In this document: positions 6,855-15,308 of the stretch, in pieces
How the letters are laid out: the number at the start of each line of letters is the position of its first letter
Numbering within the stretch: the stretch's first letter is position 1
Assembly: GCA_014238825.1 (NCBI GenBank)
Contig: JABAAI010000011.1
Span: 1 to 17,152, forward strand
DNA length: 17,152 nucleotides
Source: Leptospirales bacterium
Lineage (GTDB): Bacteria > Spirochaetota > Leptospiria > Leptospirales > Leptonemataceae
Direction of reading: 5' to 3'
Program-made: the position numbers and the translations under genes
The notes under the pieces: generated by a model
The model's database searches: none
Told to the model about the DNA's origin: nothing
Seen by the model: the letters and a program-made list of their open reading frames with translations, nothing else

Positions 6855-7661
6855 ATGAAGATGAAGAAAAAAAACTACATCTTAGGTTTAGACGTAGGTA
6901 ATACAAATACAATTATTTGTATTTTTAAACGAGATGATAGCTATGATATTATAAAACATCAGCGCTTAGAAACTAAAATATATTATGAAGATTTAGAAAG
7001 TATTGTATTAAGTTTTTTAAAGAAGCATAATCTTTCTAGTGAAATGTTTCAAGCTCTAATTTATTCTTCTGTAGTTCCAGATTTTAATAAAAAGATATTA
7101 AAGCTATCAAAACATTATTTCACTCAAACTGAGTTTAAACTTATCGCGGTCTCTCACGATATGGGGCTGCCCTTATCATTTAGATATCCTAAACCAAGCG
7201 ATATAGGTGCTGATAGATTAGTGAACGCTTGTGCGGCAGTTAAAATATATGGTGGTGATTTGATTGTTGTAGATATGGGGACCGCAAGCACCTTTTGTGT
7301 TATTCATAGTGAAGGCTTGCATCTTGGTGGTTGTATCGCTCCGGGTATTAACATTGCGATGAAAAGTCTATTTGAAAATACAGCTCAGCTACCTACGGTT
7401 AAATTCTCTTACCCACAATCTGGTATTATAGGGAAAAGTACTGAGACAGCTTTGCAAGCAGGCTTTTTTTATTCATGTATTGGTAGTTTTCAATCTATTT
7501 TAACTAAAATTAAAGAAGAAAATCCAAAAAGAAATTACAAAATAATAGCAACTGGTGGTCATGTGGAATATATTAACAAGCATTCACCAAAATTATTTGA
7601 TATCGTTGACCCACTGCTTACCTTGAAGGGACTCAAGTGTATTTATGAGCATCTGTCTTAA
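6855..7661 (+). CDS. coaX: Type III pantothenate kinase
   Basis: CoaX phosphorylates pantothenate, the first committed step of coenzyme A synthesis. It belongs to the ASKHA (acetate/sugar kinase, Hsp70, actin) fold and is not inhibited by CoA. Visible motifs are DVGNTN (13-18, phosphate loop), GADR (118-121), DMGTAST (140-146), GGCIAPG (158-164) and ATGGH near the C-terminus. Length (268) is normal. The start is ATG at 6855, with a second in-frame ATG at 6861; neither has a clear ribosome-binding site. It lies 17 bases after birA, so both cofactor genes are likely co-transcribed. It converges with the next minus-strand gene, leaving only 2 bases between the stop codons. Confidence 0.95.
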   Translation: MKMKKKNYILGLDVGNTNTIICIFKRDDSYDIIKHQRLETKIYYEDLESIVLSFLKKHNLSSEMFQALIYSSVVPDFNKKILKLSKHYFTQTEFKLIAVSHDMGLPLSFRYPKPSDIGADRLVNACAAVKIYGGDLIVVDMGTASTFCVIHSEGLHLGGCIAPGINIAMKSLFENTAQLPTVKFSYPQSGIIGKSTETALQAGFFYSCIGSFQSILTKIKEENPKRNYKIIATGGHVEYINKHSPKLFDIVDPLLTLKGLKCIYEHLS

Positions 7662-7663
7662 TT

Positions 7664-8062
7664 TTATCGATCATCATCCGTAAAACCTTGAGGATAGCAA
7701 AGCCGACATCCTTTTATACTTAGTTGTAAACGGCTCATCTTTGGGTTAGCAGTTGCCAAAATCATTTGCTCCTTAGGGACATCTTTTTTACAAATGGGAC
7801 AAGTCCTCTTCAGTTTATTATTTTCAACCACACAGTAAACACAACCTTTGATACGTGTTTCTATGAGAGTGTCTCCAATTTCTGTTTGACTTGAATGGAC
7901 TTTTTTCCCTTTTTCTAGGATATGATTACAAAGCGGACAATGTGCCCTTGGCTTTTGCTTTTCTAACTTATGAGTGCTACTCTTAGGAAAGAGAAAAGTA
8001 AGTATAATTGTAAAAACGACTAAGCAAAGTATAAAAATAAAAATATGCTCTATAGCTAGCAC
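7664..8062 (-). CDS. Membrane-anchored protein with two tandem zinc-ribbon-like modules
   Basis: This 132-residue hypothetical protein has one N-terminal transmembrane segment (about 5-25). A cytoplasmic or periplasmic part follows with four CxxC knuckles: C42/C45, C74/C77, C88/C91 and C119/C122. They form two similar modules, CPLC...IKGCVYC and CPIC...IKGCRLC, which look like an internal duplication of a four-cysteine zinc ribbon. I recall similar proteins in treponemes but know no function. The start is GTG at 8062, 18 bases after the stop of the upstream repeat-protein gene, with no visible Shine-Dalgarno, so translation may depend on that gene. A redox rather than zinc role is possible if it faces the periplasm. 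Confidence 0.75.
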   Translation of the reverse strand: MLAIEHIFIFILCLVVFTIILTFLFPKSSTHKLEKQKPRAHCPLCNHILEKGKKVHSSQTEIGDTLIETRIKGCVYCVVENNKLKRTCPICKKDVPKEQMILATANPKMSRLQLSIKGCRLCYPQGFTDDDR

Positions 8063-8080
8063 TGTTTTAATTTACGTATT

Positions 8081-8818
8081 TTAAATACCGTGCTCGGATG
8101 AGGTGCATGTTTCAGCAAATTGATAGTTCGTTTCATCATAGCAAATGGGATATCCATCTGCTATTTCTCCATCTAGAGCATAGCTCGTGAATGTTTTAGG
8201 GTTAGAATTTTCATAGTAGCTACGTTCATAGCTTTTTGTGACACCATCAAGTCTATAACTAATTTTCATTTTTTCATTTCCGTTACTTTCATAATAAGTG
8301 TATTGAAACCATAGTGTACTACCATCAGATTGATAGTCTGTCTTTTCTTTTGGATAACCATTGCTAAAATATAAGATATAACTTTTAACATTCTCATTAC
8401 TTTCGTAGAAAGTATATTCGTAGTCTTTTGTTATACCGTCTGATTGATATAAAATATAGCTTTTGTCATACCCATTACTTTCATAGAAAGTATATTCGTA
8501 GTCTTTTCTAGTACCATCTGATTGATATCTTATCAATGCTGCTATAGTCGTACCGTCGGCATAGTAAGTTGTGTATGTCTTTAGATTGCCGTTTTCAAAG
8601 CACTCCAAAGAATAATTGATAATATCATCATCGTCAGTATCGTAATCACCAGCAATACATTGAAACTCCGGACTTGTTGGTCCTAAGCCGGCATCATTAT
8701 CTATGCCTGTGCTATAACTTGATGATTCTGATACACAGCCTATACCAAAAAGTATAGCAAGCATGCTAATAGCTACACTAGTTATACTAAATAATAATCT
8801 TATTTTCAGGTTTTTCAT
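8081..8818 (-). CDS. Putative lipoprotein with MORN_2-like tyrosine-rich repeats
   Basis: This is a 245-residue exported protein. The N-terminus MKNLKIRLLF plus a hydrophobic core ends in GIGC (C28), a possible spirochaetal lipobox, although the -3 residue is Gly rather than Leu. The mature part begins with a Ser/Asp-rich linker. Residues from about 75 to 225 are built from 12-14-residue units of the form Y-x-S-D/N-G-x-x-K, paired into a 26-residue period; two adjacent 26-codon units are nearly identical at DNA level (around 8381-8528). The pattern resembles MORN_2 repeats (antitoxin component YwqK-like), as seen in many spirochaete and Bacteroidetes surface proteins. Function is unknown. A good promoter lies directly upstream, and the zinc-ribbon gene follows in the same direction after 18 bases. 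Confidence 0.8.
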   Translation of the reverse strand: MKNLKIRLLFSITSVAISMLAILFGIGCVSESSSYSTGIDNDAGLGPTSPEFQCIAGDYDTDDDDIINYSLECFENGNLKTYTTYYADGTTIAALIRYQSDGTRKDYEYTFYESNGYDKSYILYQSDGITKDYEYTFYESNENVKSYILYFSNGYPKEKTDYQSDGSTLWFQYTYYESNGNEKMKISYRLDGVTKSYERSYYENSNPKTFTSYALDGEIADGYPICYDETNYQFAETCTSSEHGI

Positions 8819-8841
8819 AAAAAAATAGTAATTATATTATA

Positions 8842-8870
8842 ATACTACAGTAAAATAGTCGGTTTGTCAA
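8842..8870 (-). promoter_or_regulatory. Sigma70-type promoter for the repeat lipoprotein gene
   Basis: Read on the minus strand, a perfect -35 TTGACA (8870-8865) is followed by a 17-bp spacer and a -10-like TAGTAT (8847-8842). A perfect TATAAT lies six bases further on. Transcription would start near 8835, giving a leader of only about 17 bases with no Shine-Dalgarno before the ATG at 8818. It lies in the 170-bp divergent gap shared with the lptD-like gene. No equally good promoter was seen for that gene. Confidence 0.6.
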
Positions 8871-8988
8871 GCTCTTTAAATGCAACTGTCCATTTAAGTT
8901 TATAGAGACTTTAGACTTCAATTAAGCTAATAATTATAAAGACTTGTAAAATTTTAATGAGAGTTTTTTCTTTCATAAATATATTCAT

Positions 8989-11556
8989 ATGTACTCAGCT
9001 TACAGTAGATTTTTGATTAGTTTTTTATTACTCTTTATTGTCTTTTTTACTTCATTTGCAAACACTTCAGGGCAGAGTCTCTTAAATAAAAAAGAAAACA
9101 ATAACTCACCCTCCATAGAGATAGAAAATGCTGATGAAGCAGAATACATACAAGGAGAAAAATATGGGACAGGCTATTTTAAAATCAGAGGCCGTATTCG
9201 CGTGAAACTTCCTAGTGGGCAATTTATTGCAAATATAGTTATCATTGATTTAGAGAGACAGGAAATTTATGCAGAAGGCAATTTGGTTTTTGAGAGTCTC
9301 GATCGATCACGAATAAGTGCTGAGCGTATTATCTATAATCATAAACTTTCTCAAGGTGTTTTGTACAATGCAAAAGGCTACAAGAAACCAATTTATCTCA
9401 CAACTAAAACACTACGCCTCTTAGATAAACAGAGTTTTGCTTTAGCGGAAGTGCGCTTTACTGCTAATACAGCAAGGCCACCCCATTATCATTTTTCTGT
9501 TAAGACGCTTGCGTTTTATGGTAATACTTTTTTTGCTAGTGGGATTATTTATTATGTTGGTGGCTTCCCCCTTTTTGCTATTCCTTTCTTATATAGCAAT
9601 CCGTGGGGTACTGGAATTATTACTCAAGCAGGTCGTGGTGAGACTCATGGTAATTTTATTCAAAATACTTATCATTTTAAGAAACCATTATCAGCAAAAG
9701 GAAGTCATTTTTTACCAACTTCGTATAGCTTTTTATTAGATCTTTATCAATATACTGGCACGAACTTTGGTCTTGAGCTAGGACACCAAAGTATAGATAT
9801 TGATTATCAATTAAACATAGGCTATGCTAATTTTAAACGCTATCAAATATCAGATGGAGAAATAACAAATCAAGTAGAGCGTTGTCAAGGAGGAGTAGAT
9901 AGTGGGACTAGTCGTTCTTGCACAGAGGGAGAAGAGGCTTTTGATTGGCACAAATACCAACTAGTGCTAAATAGTAGAAAGCAGAATAAAGAAACTAATA
10001 ATGTGCGTAACATTCACATTAAATTTGAAGATTACAATCATTATTTATATGATTATGAATTTGGGCAAAGACTTCTTCCTGAAACAAGTATTTCAGCTTT
10101 CTATCAAGAGCTAAGAACAAATGAGGATACTATCCGCTCGCAGTCTGGCTGGGACTTCAATTATGAAGAGGCTTGGGATAATTTGTCAGTTAATCTAAAA
10201 GCGATTCGCAAAACAGTTTGGCGAGAGCGAGAAAATTTTCAAGATTCCACTTATGAGTTAGCAGAAGATATCTCTCCCTCTTTTACTCTTGAATATCTTT
10301 TACCAGTGGGAGAATTGCCTTTATGGAACACGGGCATCGATTGGACGCAAGAATATACATTAGAGAGGAAAAAAGAGTATTTAGAAAGTGAATTGCTTCA
10401 GACTCGTAATACAAATCAATATATTACTGACATTGATTTTTCTTTACCTCTTTTAGCTTGGTTTTATTGGGATATCGAAGTTGGTTATGGGATTCGTAAA
10501 ACAGCCTTTGATCCTACAACAGACAACGCTACTCATCGTAGCTCTTTAGATTTGGAAGGAATGCGTGATAGTTATCAGTTTTTATATATGGAAAATAAGA
10601 CTAGTATTGCTTTAGAGGCTTCGATTATAGATCTGATACATCGCTATAAAAGTTCTTTTATGGAGGAAGAGGCCGAGCTAGCCTATGTTAATAGAAAGGG
10701 GTTTTCAGAAAACCAAAATTTGAATGAAATTGATATTAGTTTTAATTACTTCCCTTTGCCCGACCTTTCTTTTCAAGTTCAGACTGTTTATGATCAGCGA
10801 GTTTTCCCCGAGAGAGTAGAAGATAGGGAGCGTTGGCATTATCCTGTTTTTCGCAGTGACATTTTATTAGATTGGCTTAATTTGTTTAAAGAGAGTCGCG
10901 AGAATTTACTTAGTAAAAATAAAATTCACTTTTTTAACACACATCTAACAAATGATTATATCTATGATCCTATTAATGGTGATAGTCATTCCAATGTCTT
11001 TTCACTGCTTTTTTTGGCTGGGGGCTATGATTTATGGTTTTTCCAACGCTTGCGTTATTTTGAATTGGGGTTTCAGTGGTATCATGTCTATTTTAATCCT
11101 GATCTAGATCATTTACGCTATACTCTTAAATCAGATATTCAATTAAGCAAATGGAGTTATTGGGAACTTGTAATGGAGTCACGTGCAAATATACCAGGTC
11201 GCTATCAAAGCGATTCTCTTGATGGCGAAGGGAACTCAGACAGCGTAGATTTCTGGGAGGACATCGCAAATGGAACTGGTGTGAATGGCTCAGAAGAGCA
11301 AGACGATGCTATTTTTAATGTACTATATTTTAAGACAACATTTATCTTTGACTTAAATGATTGGGAATTTCGATTGGGTTATGAATTAGAGCAACGCTAT
11401 ATTCCAGATACAGGAACAGGCTTAGAAAATCAAATTTATTATGAGCAACGTTTATTTTTTGCTTTAAATTTGATTCGACTTGATTTTGGTTCTTATACTC
11501 AAAAACCAAGTCGTTTTTTACTGGAGACAAGAAGAAGTCCCGATAATAATTTATAA
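8989..11556 (+). CDS. lptD: LptD/OstA-like outer-membrane assembly protein
   Basis: This 855-residue protein is probably the outer-membrane beta-barrel of the glycolipid/LPS transport bridge. Residues 1-28 form a signal peptide. Residues about 48-135 form an OstA/LptA-like beta-jellyroll (FIANIVIIDLERQEIYAEGN, then RISAERIIYN). From about 235 onward the sequence alternates aromatic and polar residues like a large beta-barrel. Overall it resembles the TP0515-type LptD of spirochaetes. Its only two cysteines, C299 and C311, could form a disulphide in an early loop. An acidic Gly/Ser/Asp-rich loop lies near residues 745-770. No Shine-Dalgarno is visible before the ATG. The stop codon TAA overlaps the trpS ATG by one base, so the two are translationally coupled. 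Whether the organism makes true LPS cannot be told here. Confidence 0.82.
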   Translation: MYSAYSRFLISFLLLFIVFFTSFANTSGQSLLNKKENNNSPSIEIENADEAEYIQGEKYGTGYFKIRGRIRVKLPSGQFIANIVIIDLERQEIYAEGNLVFESLDRSRISAERIIYNHKLSQGVLYNAKGYKKPIYLTTKTLRLLDKQSFALAEVRFTANTARPPHYHFSVKTLAFYGNTFFASGIIYYVGGFPLFAIPFLYSNPWGTGIITQAGRGETHGNFIQNTYHFKKPLSAKGSHFLPTSYSFLLDLYQYTGTNFGLELGHQSIDIDYQLNIGYANFKRYQISDGEITNQVERCQGGVDSGTSRSCTEGEEAFDWHKYQLVLNSRKQNKETNNVRNIHIKFEDYNHYLYDYEFGQRLLPETSISAFYQELRTNEDTIRSQSGWDFNYEEAWDNLSVNLKAIRKTVWRERENFQDSTYELAEDISPSFTLEYLLPVGELPLWNTGIDWTQEYTLERKKEYLESELLQTRNTNQYITDIDFSLPLLAWFYWDIEVGYGIRKTAFDPTTDNATHRSSLDLEGMRDSYQFLYMENKTSIALEASIIDLIHRYKSSFMEEEAELAYVNRKGFSENQNLNEIDISFNYFPLPDLSFQVQTVYDQRVFPERVEDRERWHYPVFRSDILLDWLNLFKESRENLLSKNKIHFFNTHLTNDYIYDPINGDSHSNVFSLLFLAGGYDLWFFQRLRYFELGFQWYHVYFNPDLDHLRYTLKSDIQLSKWSYWELVMESRANIPGRYQSDSLDGEGNSDSVDFWEDIANGTGVNGSEEQDDAIFNVLYFKTTFIFDLNDWEFRLGYELEQRYIPDTGTGLENQIYYEQRLFFALNLIRLDFGSYTQKPSRFLLETRRSPDNNL

Positions 11557-12521
11557 TGCGTATTCTTTCTGGTATTCAACCTAGTGGAAAAATTCACTTA
11601 GGCAATTATTTTTCAATGATGCAACGAATGATTGCATATCAGGCAAAAGATGAGCTGTTTTGCTTTATTGCCAATTATCATTCACTTACGTCTAGGCCTA
11701 CTAAAAAAGACTTAGAAGAAAACAGCTTAGATTTAGCAGCAGATTTTTTAGCGCTTGGCTTAGATCCAATGCGAAGTACTTTCTGGCTTCAAAGCGATGT
11801 CCCGGCAATTACTGAACTAGCCTGGCTCTTATCACAGCAAATAACGGTACCACAGCTCGAATTAGCGCACTCTTATAAAGACAAAGTAGCTCAGGGAATT
11901 CAACCGGGAGGGGGCCTCTTTTATTATCCGATTCTCATGTCTGCTGATATCTTAGCTTTTGGTAGCGAAAGAATCCCTGTTGGACCTGACCAAAAACAAC
12001 ACTTAGAAATGTGTCGTGGTATAGCGAGACGTTTTAATAAAGCTTTTGGAGAAACTTTTGTAATTCCAGAAGCAGAGATAATAGATGAGCTTGGGGAGGT
12101 ATCGGGGATTGATGGGCGTAAGATGAGTAAAAGTTATAATAATACTATTTGTCCTTTTGCCTCAGAAAAAGATCTTAAAAAATCAATCTTTTCTATTGTT
12201 ACCGATTCTAAAGGAGTGCAAGAGGCTAAGGATCCAGAGAGCTCAGTTCTTTATAAAATTTATGCTCTTTTTCTAGATGTTGAAAAGAGACTTGAGTTAG
12301 CGGATCGCTTTCGCACACCAGGAACTGGTTATGGTCATTTGAAACAAGAACTTCTAGCAGTGGTTTTAGATTATTTTGGTGAGGCGAGGGCAAAAAGAGA
12401 TGAGCTTATCAAAAGGAAAGATGATTTACGTGAGCAGCTTAAAATAGGTGCAAAAAAAGCAAATGAAGTAGCGAATACTTTTATAACTAAGGCCAGAGAA
12501 AATATAGGTTTAGAATTATAG
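11556..12521 (+). CDS. trpS: Tryptophanyl-tRNA synthetase
   Basis: This class Ic aminoacyl-tRNA synthetase charges tRNA-Trp. It begins MRILSGIQPSGKIHLGNYF, containing the HIGH-like HLGN (14-17). The tryptophan-family motif PVGPDQKQH is at 141-149 and KMSKS at 189-193, inside GRKMSKSYNN. Length (321) fits the compact bacterial enzyme. The ATG shares its A with the stop codon of the lptD-like gene, and no separate ribosome-binding site stands close by, so it probably depends on reinitiation. It converges on purF with a gap of 2 bases. Confidence 0.97.
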   Translation: MRILSGIQPSGKIHLGNYFSMMQRMIAYQAKDELFCFIANYHSLTSRPTKKDLEENSLDLAADFLALGLDPMRSTFWLQSDVPAITELAWLLSQQITVPQLELAHSYKDKVAQGIQPGGGLFYYPILMSADILAFGSERIPVGPDQKQHLEMCRGIARRFNKAFGETFVIPEAEIIDELGEVSGIDGRKMSKSYNNTICPFASEKDLKKSIFSIVTDSKGVQEAKDPESSVLYKIYALFLDVEKRLELADRFRTPGTGYGHLKQELLAVVLDYFGEARAKRDELIKRKDDLREQLKIGAKKANEVANTFITKARENIGLEL

Positions 12522-12523
12522 AA

Positions 12524-13969
12524 TTATTCTTGGGCTCCATCGGAAGTGATTTCTGTGAAGAGCTCTTTTTGCTTTTGTCTCGATCCAAATTGTTCGGGTT
12601 CTAGGGGATAATTACCAGAGAAACAGGCGTCACACCAAGAATCTTGAGTTCCATTTTGCATAGCTCGGTGCGTAGCTTCTAGGCTAATATAACCTATAGA
12701 GTCAACACCGATGTGCTGAGCTATTTTTTCTACAGAATTAGAAGATGCAATTAATTCTTCCTTAGTAGGTATATCGACCCCGTAATAGCAGGGGTGCCGA
12801 GTAGGAGGAGCGCTGATTCTTAAATGTAATTCCTTTACTTCAGCATCCCAAAACATTTTTACTAGTTTACGTGCTGTTGTCCCTCTCACGATGGAATCAT
12901 CAACAAGGATGACTCGCTTACCCTTTACAGCTGTTTTCACAACATTATATTTAATCCTCGCTCCAAAATCACGGATTTTTTGATCGGGCTCGATAAATGT
13001 GCGTCCTATGTAGTGAGAGCGAATCAAAGCGATAGTATAGGGAATACCACTTTCTTCAGCATAACCAATGGCTGCAACATTTGAAGAGTCAGGAACAGGT
13101 ACAACAACATCCGCTTCAACAGGATATTCTTTAGCTAAAAAACAACCTAATTTTTTGCGTGCATTGTAAACGGAATTATTAAAAATAATAGAATCTGGTC
13201 GTGAAAAATAAATATTTTCAAAAGTGCATAGGCTGGTTTTCCTTTTGACGAAAGGATGATAGGCTTTTAGGCCCTGATTGTTTATGCACACCAATTCTCC
13301 TGCTTCAATATCACGAATATATTTAGTTTCGGTGATATCAAAAGCGCAAGTTTCGGAAGCAACCACGTAAGCACCACTTTTTTGCTGACCTAGGACCAAA
13401 GGACGGAATCCATTTGGATCACGAACGGCATAAAGAGTATCACATGAAAGTAAGATGAGACTATAAGCGCCTTCAATGTGACTAAAGGCCTCGATAAGCG
13501 CACTCATAAAATTCGTTTCACGATTCATCGACATGAGATGAGCAACTACTTCGGTATCCACTGTCGTTTGAAAAATAGAGCCTTTTTTTTCTAGCTCTTG
13601 TCGTATTTGGGATGAATTAATTATGTTTCCATTGTGAGCCAAGCTAAAACCACCCAAACGAGATTCAACTCGAATTGGTTGGACGTTGCGTAAAAAAGAA
13701 GCACCGGTTGTAGAGTAACGATTATGGCCGATAGCAGCCTCTCCCTGTAAAGCAGAAAGCTTGGAGCGACTAAAGACTTGAGCAACTTGACCCATATTAG
13801 CATAGCGATAGAGGTTAGTACCATTTGTACTAACAATACCTGCAGATTCTTGGCCTCGATGCTGTAAGGAGTATAAGCCTAGATAAACGTAATTAGCAGC
13901 TTGAGGACAGCCAAAAATGCCATAAATACCACATTCCTCTCTAGGTATTTGGGCTACTAGTTCAGTCAT
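12524..13969 (-). CDS. purF: Amidophosphoribosyltransferase, iron-sulphur type
   Basis: PurF transfers the amide of glutamine to PRPP, the first step of purine synthesis. The N-terminal nucleophile is C13 (in EECGIYGIFG), preceded by a 12-residue stretch that would be removed as a propeptide, as in Bacillus subtilis. The glutaminase domain covers about 13-250 and the phosphoribosyltransferase domain about 260-450, with the PRPP loop VILVDDSIVRGTT (353-365). Cysteines C248, C394, C446 and C449 match the four [4Fe-4S] ligands of the B. subtilis enzyme. The 481-residue length is normal. It stands alone, without other pur genes in the window. No clear ribosome-binding site precedes its ATG. Confidence 0.97.
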   Translation of the reverse strand: MTELVAQIPREECGIYGIFGCPQAANYVYLGLYSLQHRGQESAGIVSTNGTNLYRYANMGQVAQVFSRSKLSALQGEAAIGHNRYSTTGASFLRNVQPIRVESRLGGFSLAHNGNIINSSQIRQELEKKGSIFQTTVDTEVVAHLMSMNRETNFMSALIEAFSHIEGAYSLILLSCDTLYAVRDPNGFRPLVLGQQKSGAYVVASETCAFDITETKYIRDIEAGELVCINNQGLKAYHPFVKRKTSLCTFENIYFSRPDSIIFNNSVYNARKKLGCFLAKEYPVEADVVVPVPDSSNVAAIGYAEESGIPYTIALIRSHYIGRTFIEPDQKIRDFGARIKYNVVKTAVKGKRVILVDDSIVRGTTARKLVKMFWDAEVKELHLRISAPPTRHPCYYGVDIPTKEELIASSNSVEKIAQHIGVDSIGYISLEATHRAMQNGTQDSWCDACFSGNYPLEPEQFGSRQKQKELFTEITSDGAQE

Positions 13970-14053
13970 TATTTTTAGTAGATACGGTAGACTAATGACA
14001 TCTTAAGCATGCTAGAGTGTAGCGTCCACATAAAAATTTTATAAGAAAAATGC

Positions 14054-14071
14054 TTTACTAATGTCAGTAAA
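14054..14071. repeat. Short inverted repeat between purF and the carboxynorspermidine synthase gene
   Basis: TTTACT (14054-14059) and AGTAAA (14066-14071) are exact complements around AATGTC. It lies in the 157-bp divergent gap, 56 bases before the ATG at 14127. The related string actaatgacat occurs at 13991-14001, nearer purF. It could be a regulator site for either gene, but 6-bp arms in AT-rich DNA may be chance. No convincing -35/-10 pair was found in the gap. Confidence 0.3.
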
Positions 14072-14126
14072 TAATATGTAATGACCACCGCTTGAGTTCA
14101 GTTTTTTTAATAGGAATCATAAGCTA

Positions 14127-15308
14127 ATGGCAAACGTAATGATTATTGGTGCGGGTGGAGTTGGTCGTGTTGTCGCACACAAGTGCGCAGAAGTTAGAGA
14201 TATTTTCGGAGAAATCGTTATAGCTAGCAAGACATTAGAAAAATGTCAGAATATAAACAATGAAATAGGAGGAGTTGCTAAAACAGAGCAGGTGGATGCG
14301 AATGATTCAAAGCAAGTTGTCGCTCTTCTAAAGAAACATAAATCAGATATTGTTATCAACGTAGCCTTGCCATATCAAGTTTTTTCTATAATGAATGCTT
14401 GTCTAGAGGCTAATGTTCACTATCTTGACACTTCTAATGATGAAACAGTTGAAACTATAAAATATAGCTATAAAGAACAGTGGGAATACAAAGATAGATT
14501 TGAAAAAAAAGGCCTGACAGCAATCCTTGGCAGTGGTTTTGATCCTGGGGTTACTGGCGTTTTTTGTTCTCACGCTCTCAAACATCACTTCGATTCAATA
14601 GAATATATAGATATTTTTGACTGTAATGGTGGTGATCATGGCATGCCTTTTGCTACTAACTTTAATGCAGAGGTCAATATACGTGAAATTTCTCAGCCCG
14701 GCTTTTATTGGGAAAAAGATCAGTGGATAAAAACAAAGTCTATGGAGATTCATTTTCCTTGGGATTATCCTGAAATAGGTGTTAGGGAATCATATTTACT
14801 TTATCATGAGGAATTAGAATCGCTCGCAAAAAACTTGGGCAGTCAAGGTCTAAAACGGATCCGTTTTTTCATGACTTTTAGTGAAGAATATTTAACTCAC
14901 TTGAGAGTACTTCAAAATGTAGGTATGACGGATATTGTGCCTGTTGAATATAAGGGAACAAAGGTGGTGCCTTTAGATTTTTTAAAACAGCTTCTTCCTG
15001 ATCCGGCCTCCTTAGCAAAAAATTATAAAGGGAACACTTGTATTGGGAATGTTATCGAAGGAATAAAAGATGGCAAAAGAAAGAAACTTTATATTTATAA
15101 TATATGTAGTCATGAAGAATCTTATAAAACTACTAATTCACAGGCAGTGTCTTTTACAGCGGGTGTGCCGGCCATGATTGGGGCAATGTTAGTTTTAAGA
15201 GGTGATTGGAAAAAACCTGGCGTATATAATGTAGAAGATCTCAACCCAGACCCATATATGGATGCTTTAAATACCTACGGATTAGCTTGGACCGAGAAAT
15301 GGCTCTAA
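14127..15308 (+). CDS. Carboxynorspermidine synthase (saccharopine dehydrogenase family)
   Basis: This NADPH-dependent enzyme condenses aspartate semialdehyde with a diamine (putrescine or diaminopropane) to carboxyspermidine or carboxynorspermidine. The N-terminus MANVMIIGAGGVGRVVAHKC has the Rossmann GxGGVG (8-13) typical of the saccharopine dehydrogenase family. At 393 residues, with GSGFDPGVTGVFCSHAL and a C-terminal SFTAGVPAMIGAMLVLRGDW, it matches the carboxynorspermidine synthase subgroup. The following gene encodes the matching decarboxylase, which strengthens the call over lysine-pathway saccharopine dehydrogenase. AGGA (14112-14115) is a rather distant ribosome-binding site. It overlaps nspC by 10 bases, so the two are coupled. 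Confidence 0.9.
   Translation: MANVMIIGAGGVGRVVAHKCAEVRDIFGEIVIASKTLEKCQNINNEIGGVAKTEQVDANDSKQVVALLKKHKSDIVINVALPYQVFSIMNACLEANVHYLDTSNDETVETIKYSYKEQWEYKDRFEKKGLTAILGSGFDPGVTGVFCSHALKHHFDSIEYIDIFDCNGGDHGMPFATNFNAEVNIREISQPGFYWEKDQWIKTKSMEIHFPWDYPEIGVRESYLLYHEELESLAKNLGSQGLKRIRFFMTFSEEYLTHLRVLQNVGMTDIVPVEYKGTKVVPLDFLKQLLPDPASLAKNYKGNTCIGNVIEGIKDGKRKKLYIYNICSHEESYKTTNSQAVSFTAGVPAMIGAMLVLRGDWKKPGVYNVEDLNPDPYMDALNTYGLAWTEKWL

Noticed and set aside
9509..9739. Plus-strand open frame of 76 codons inside the lptD-like gene
   Set aside because: It is an out-of-frame hydrophobic shadow of a long conserved gene.
13621..13836. Minus-strand open frame of 71 codons inside purF
   Set aside because: It overlaps the glutaminase domain of purF in another frame and has no independent support.
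14403..14588. Minus-strand open frame inside the carboxynorspermidine synthase gene
   Set aside because: It is antisense to a conserved enzyme and shows no recognisable features.
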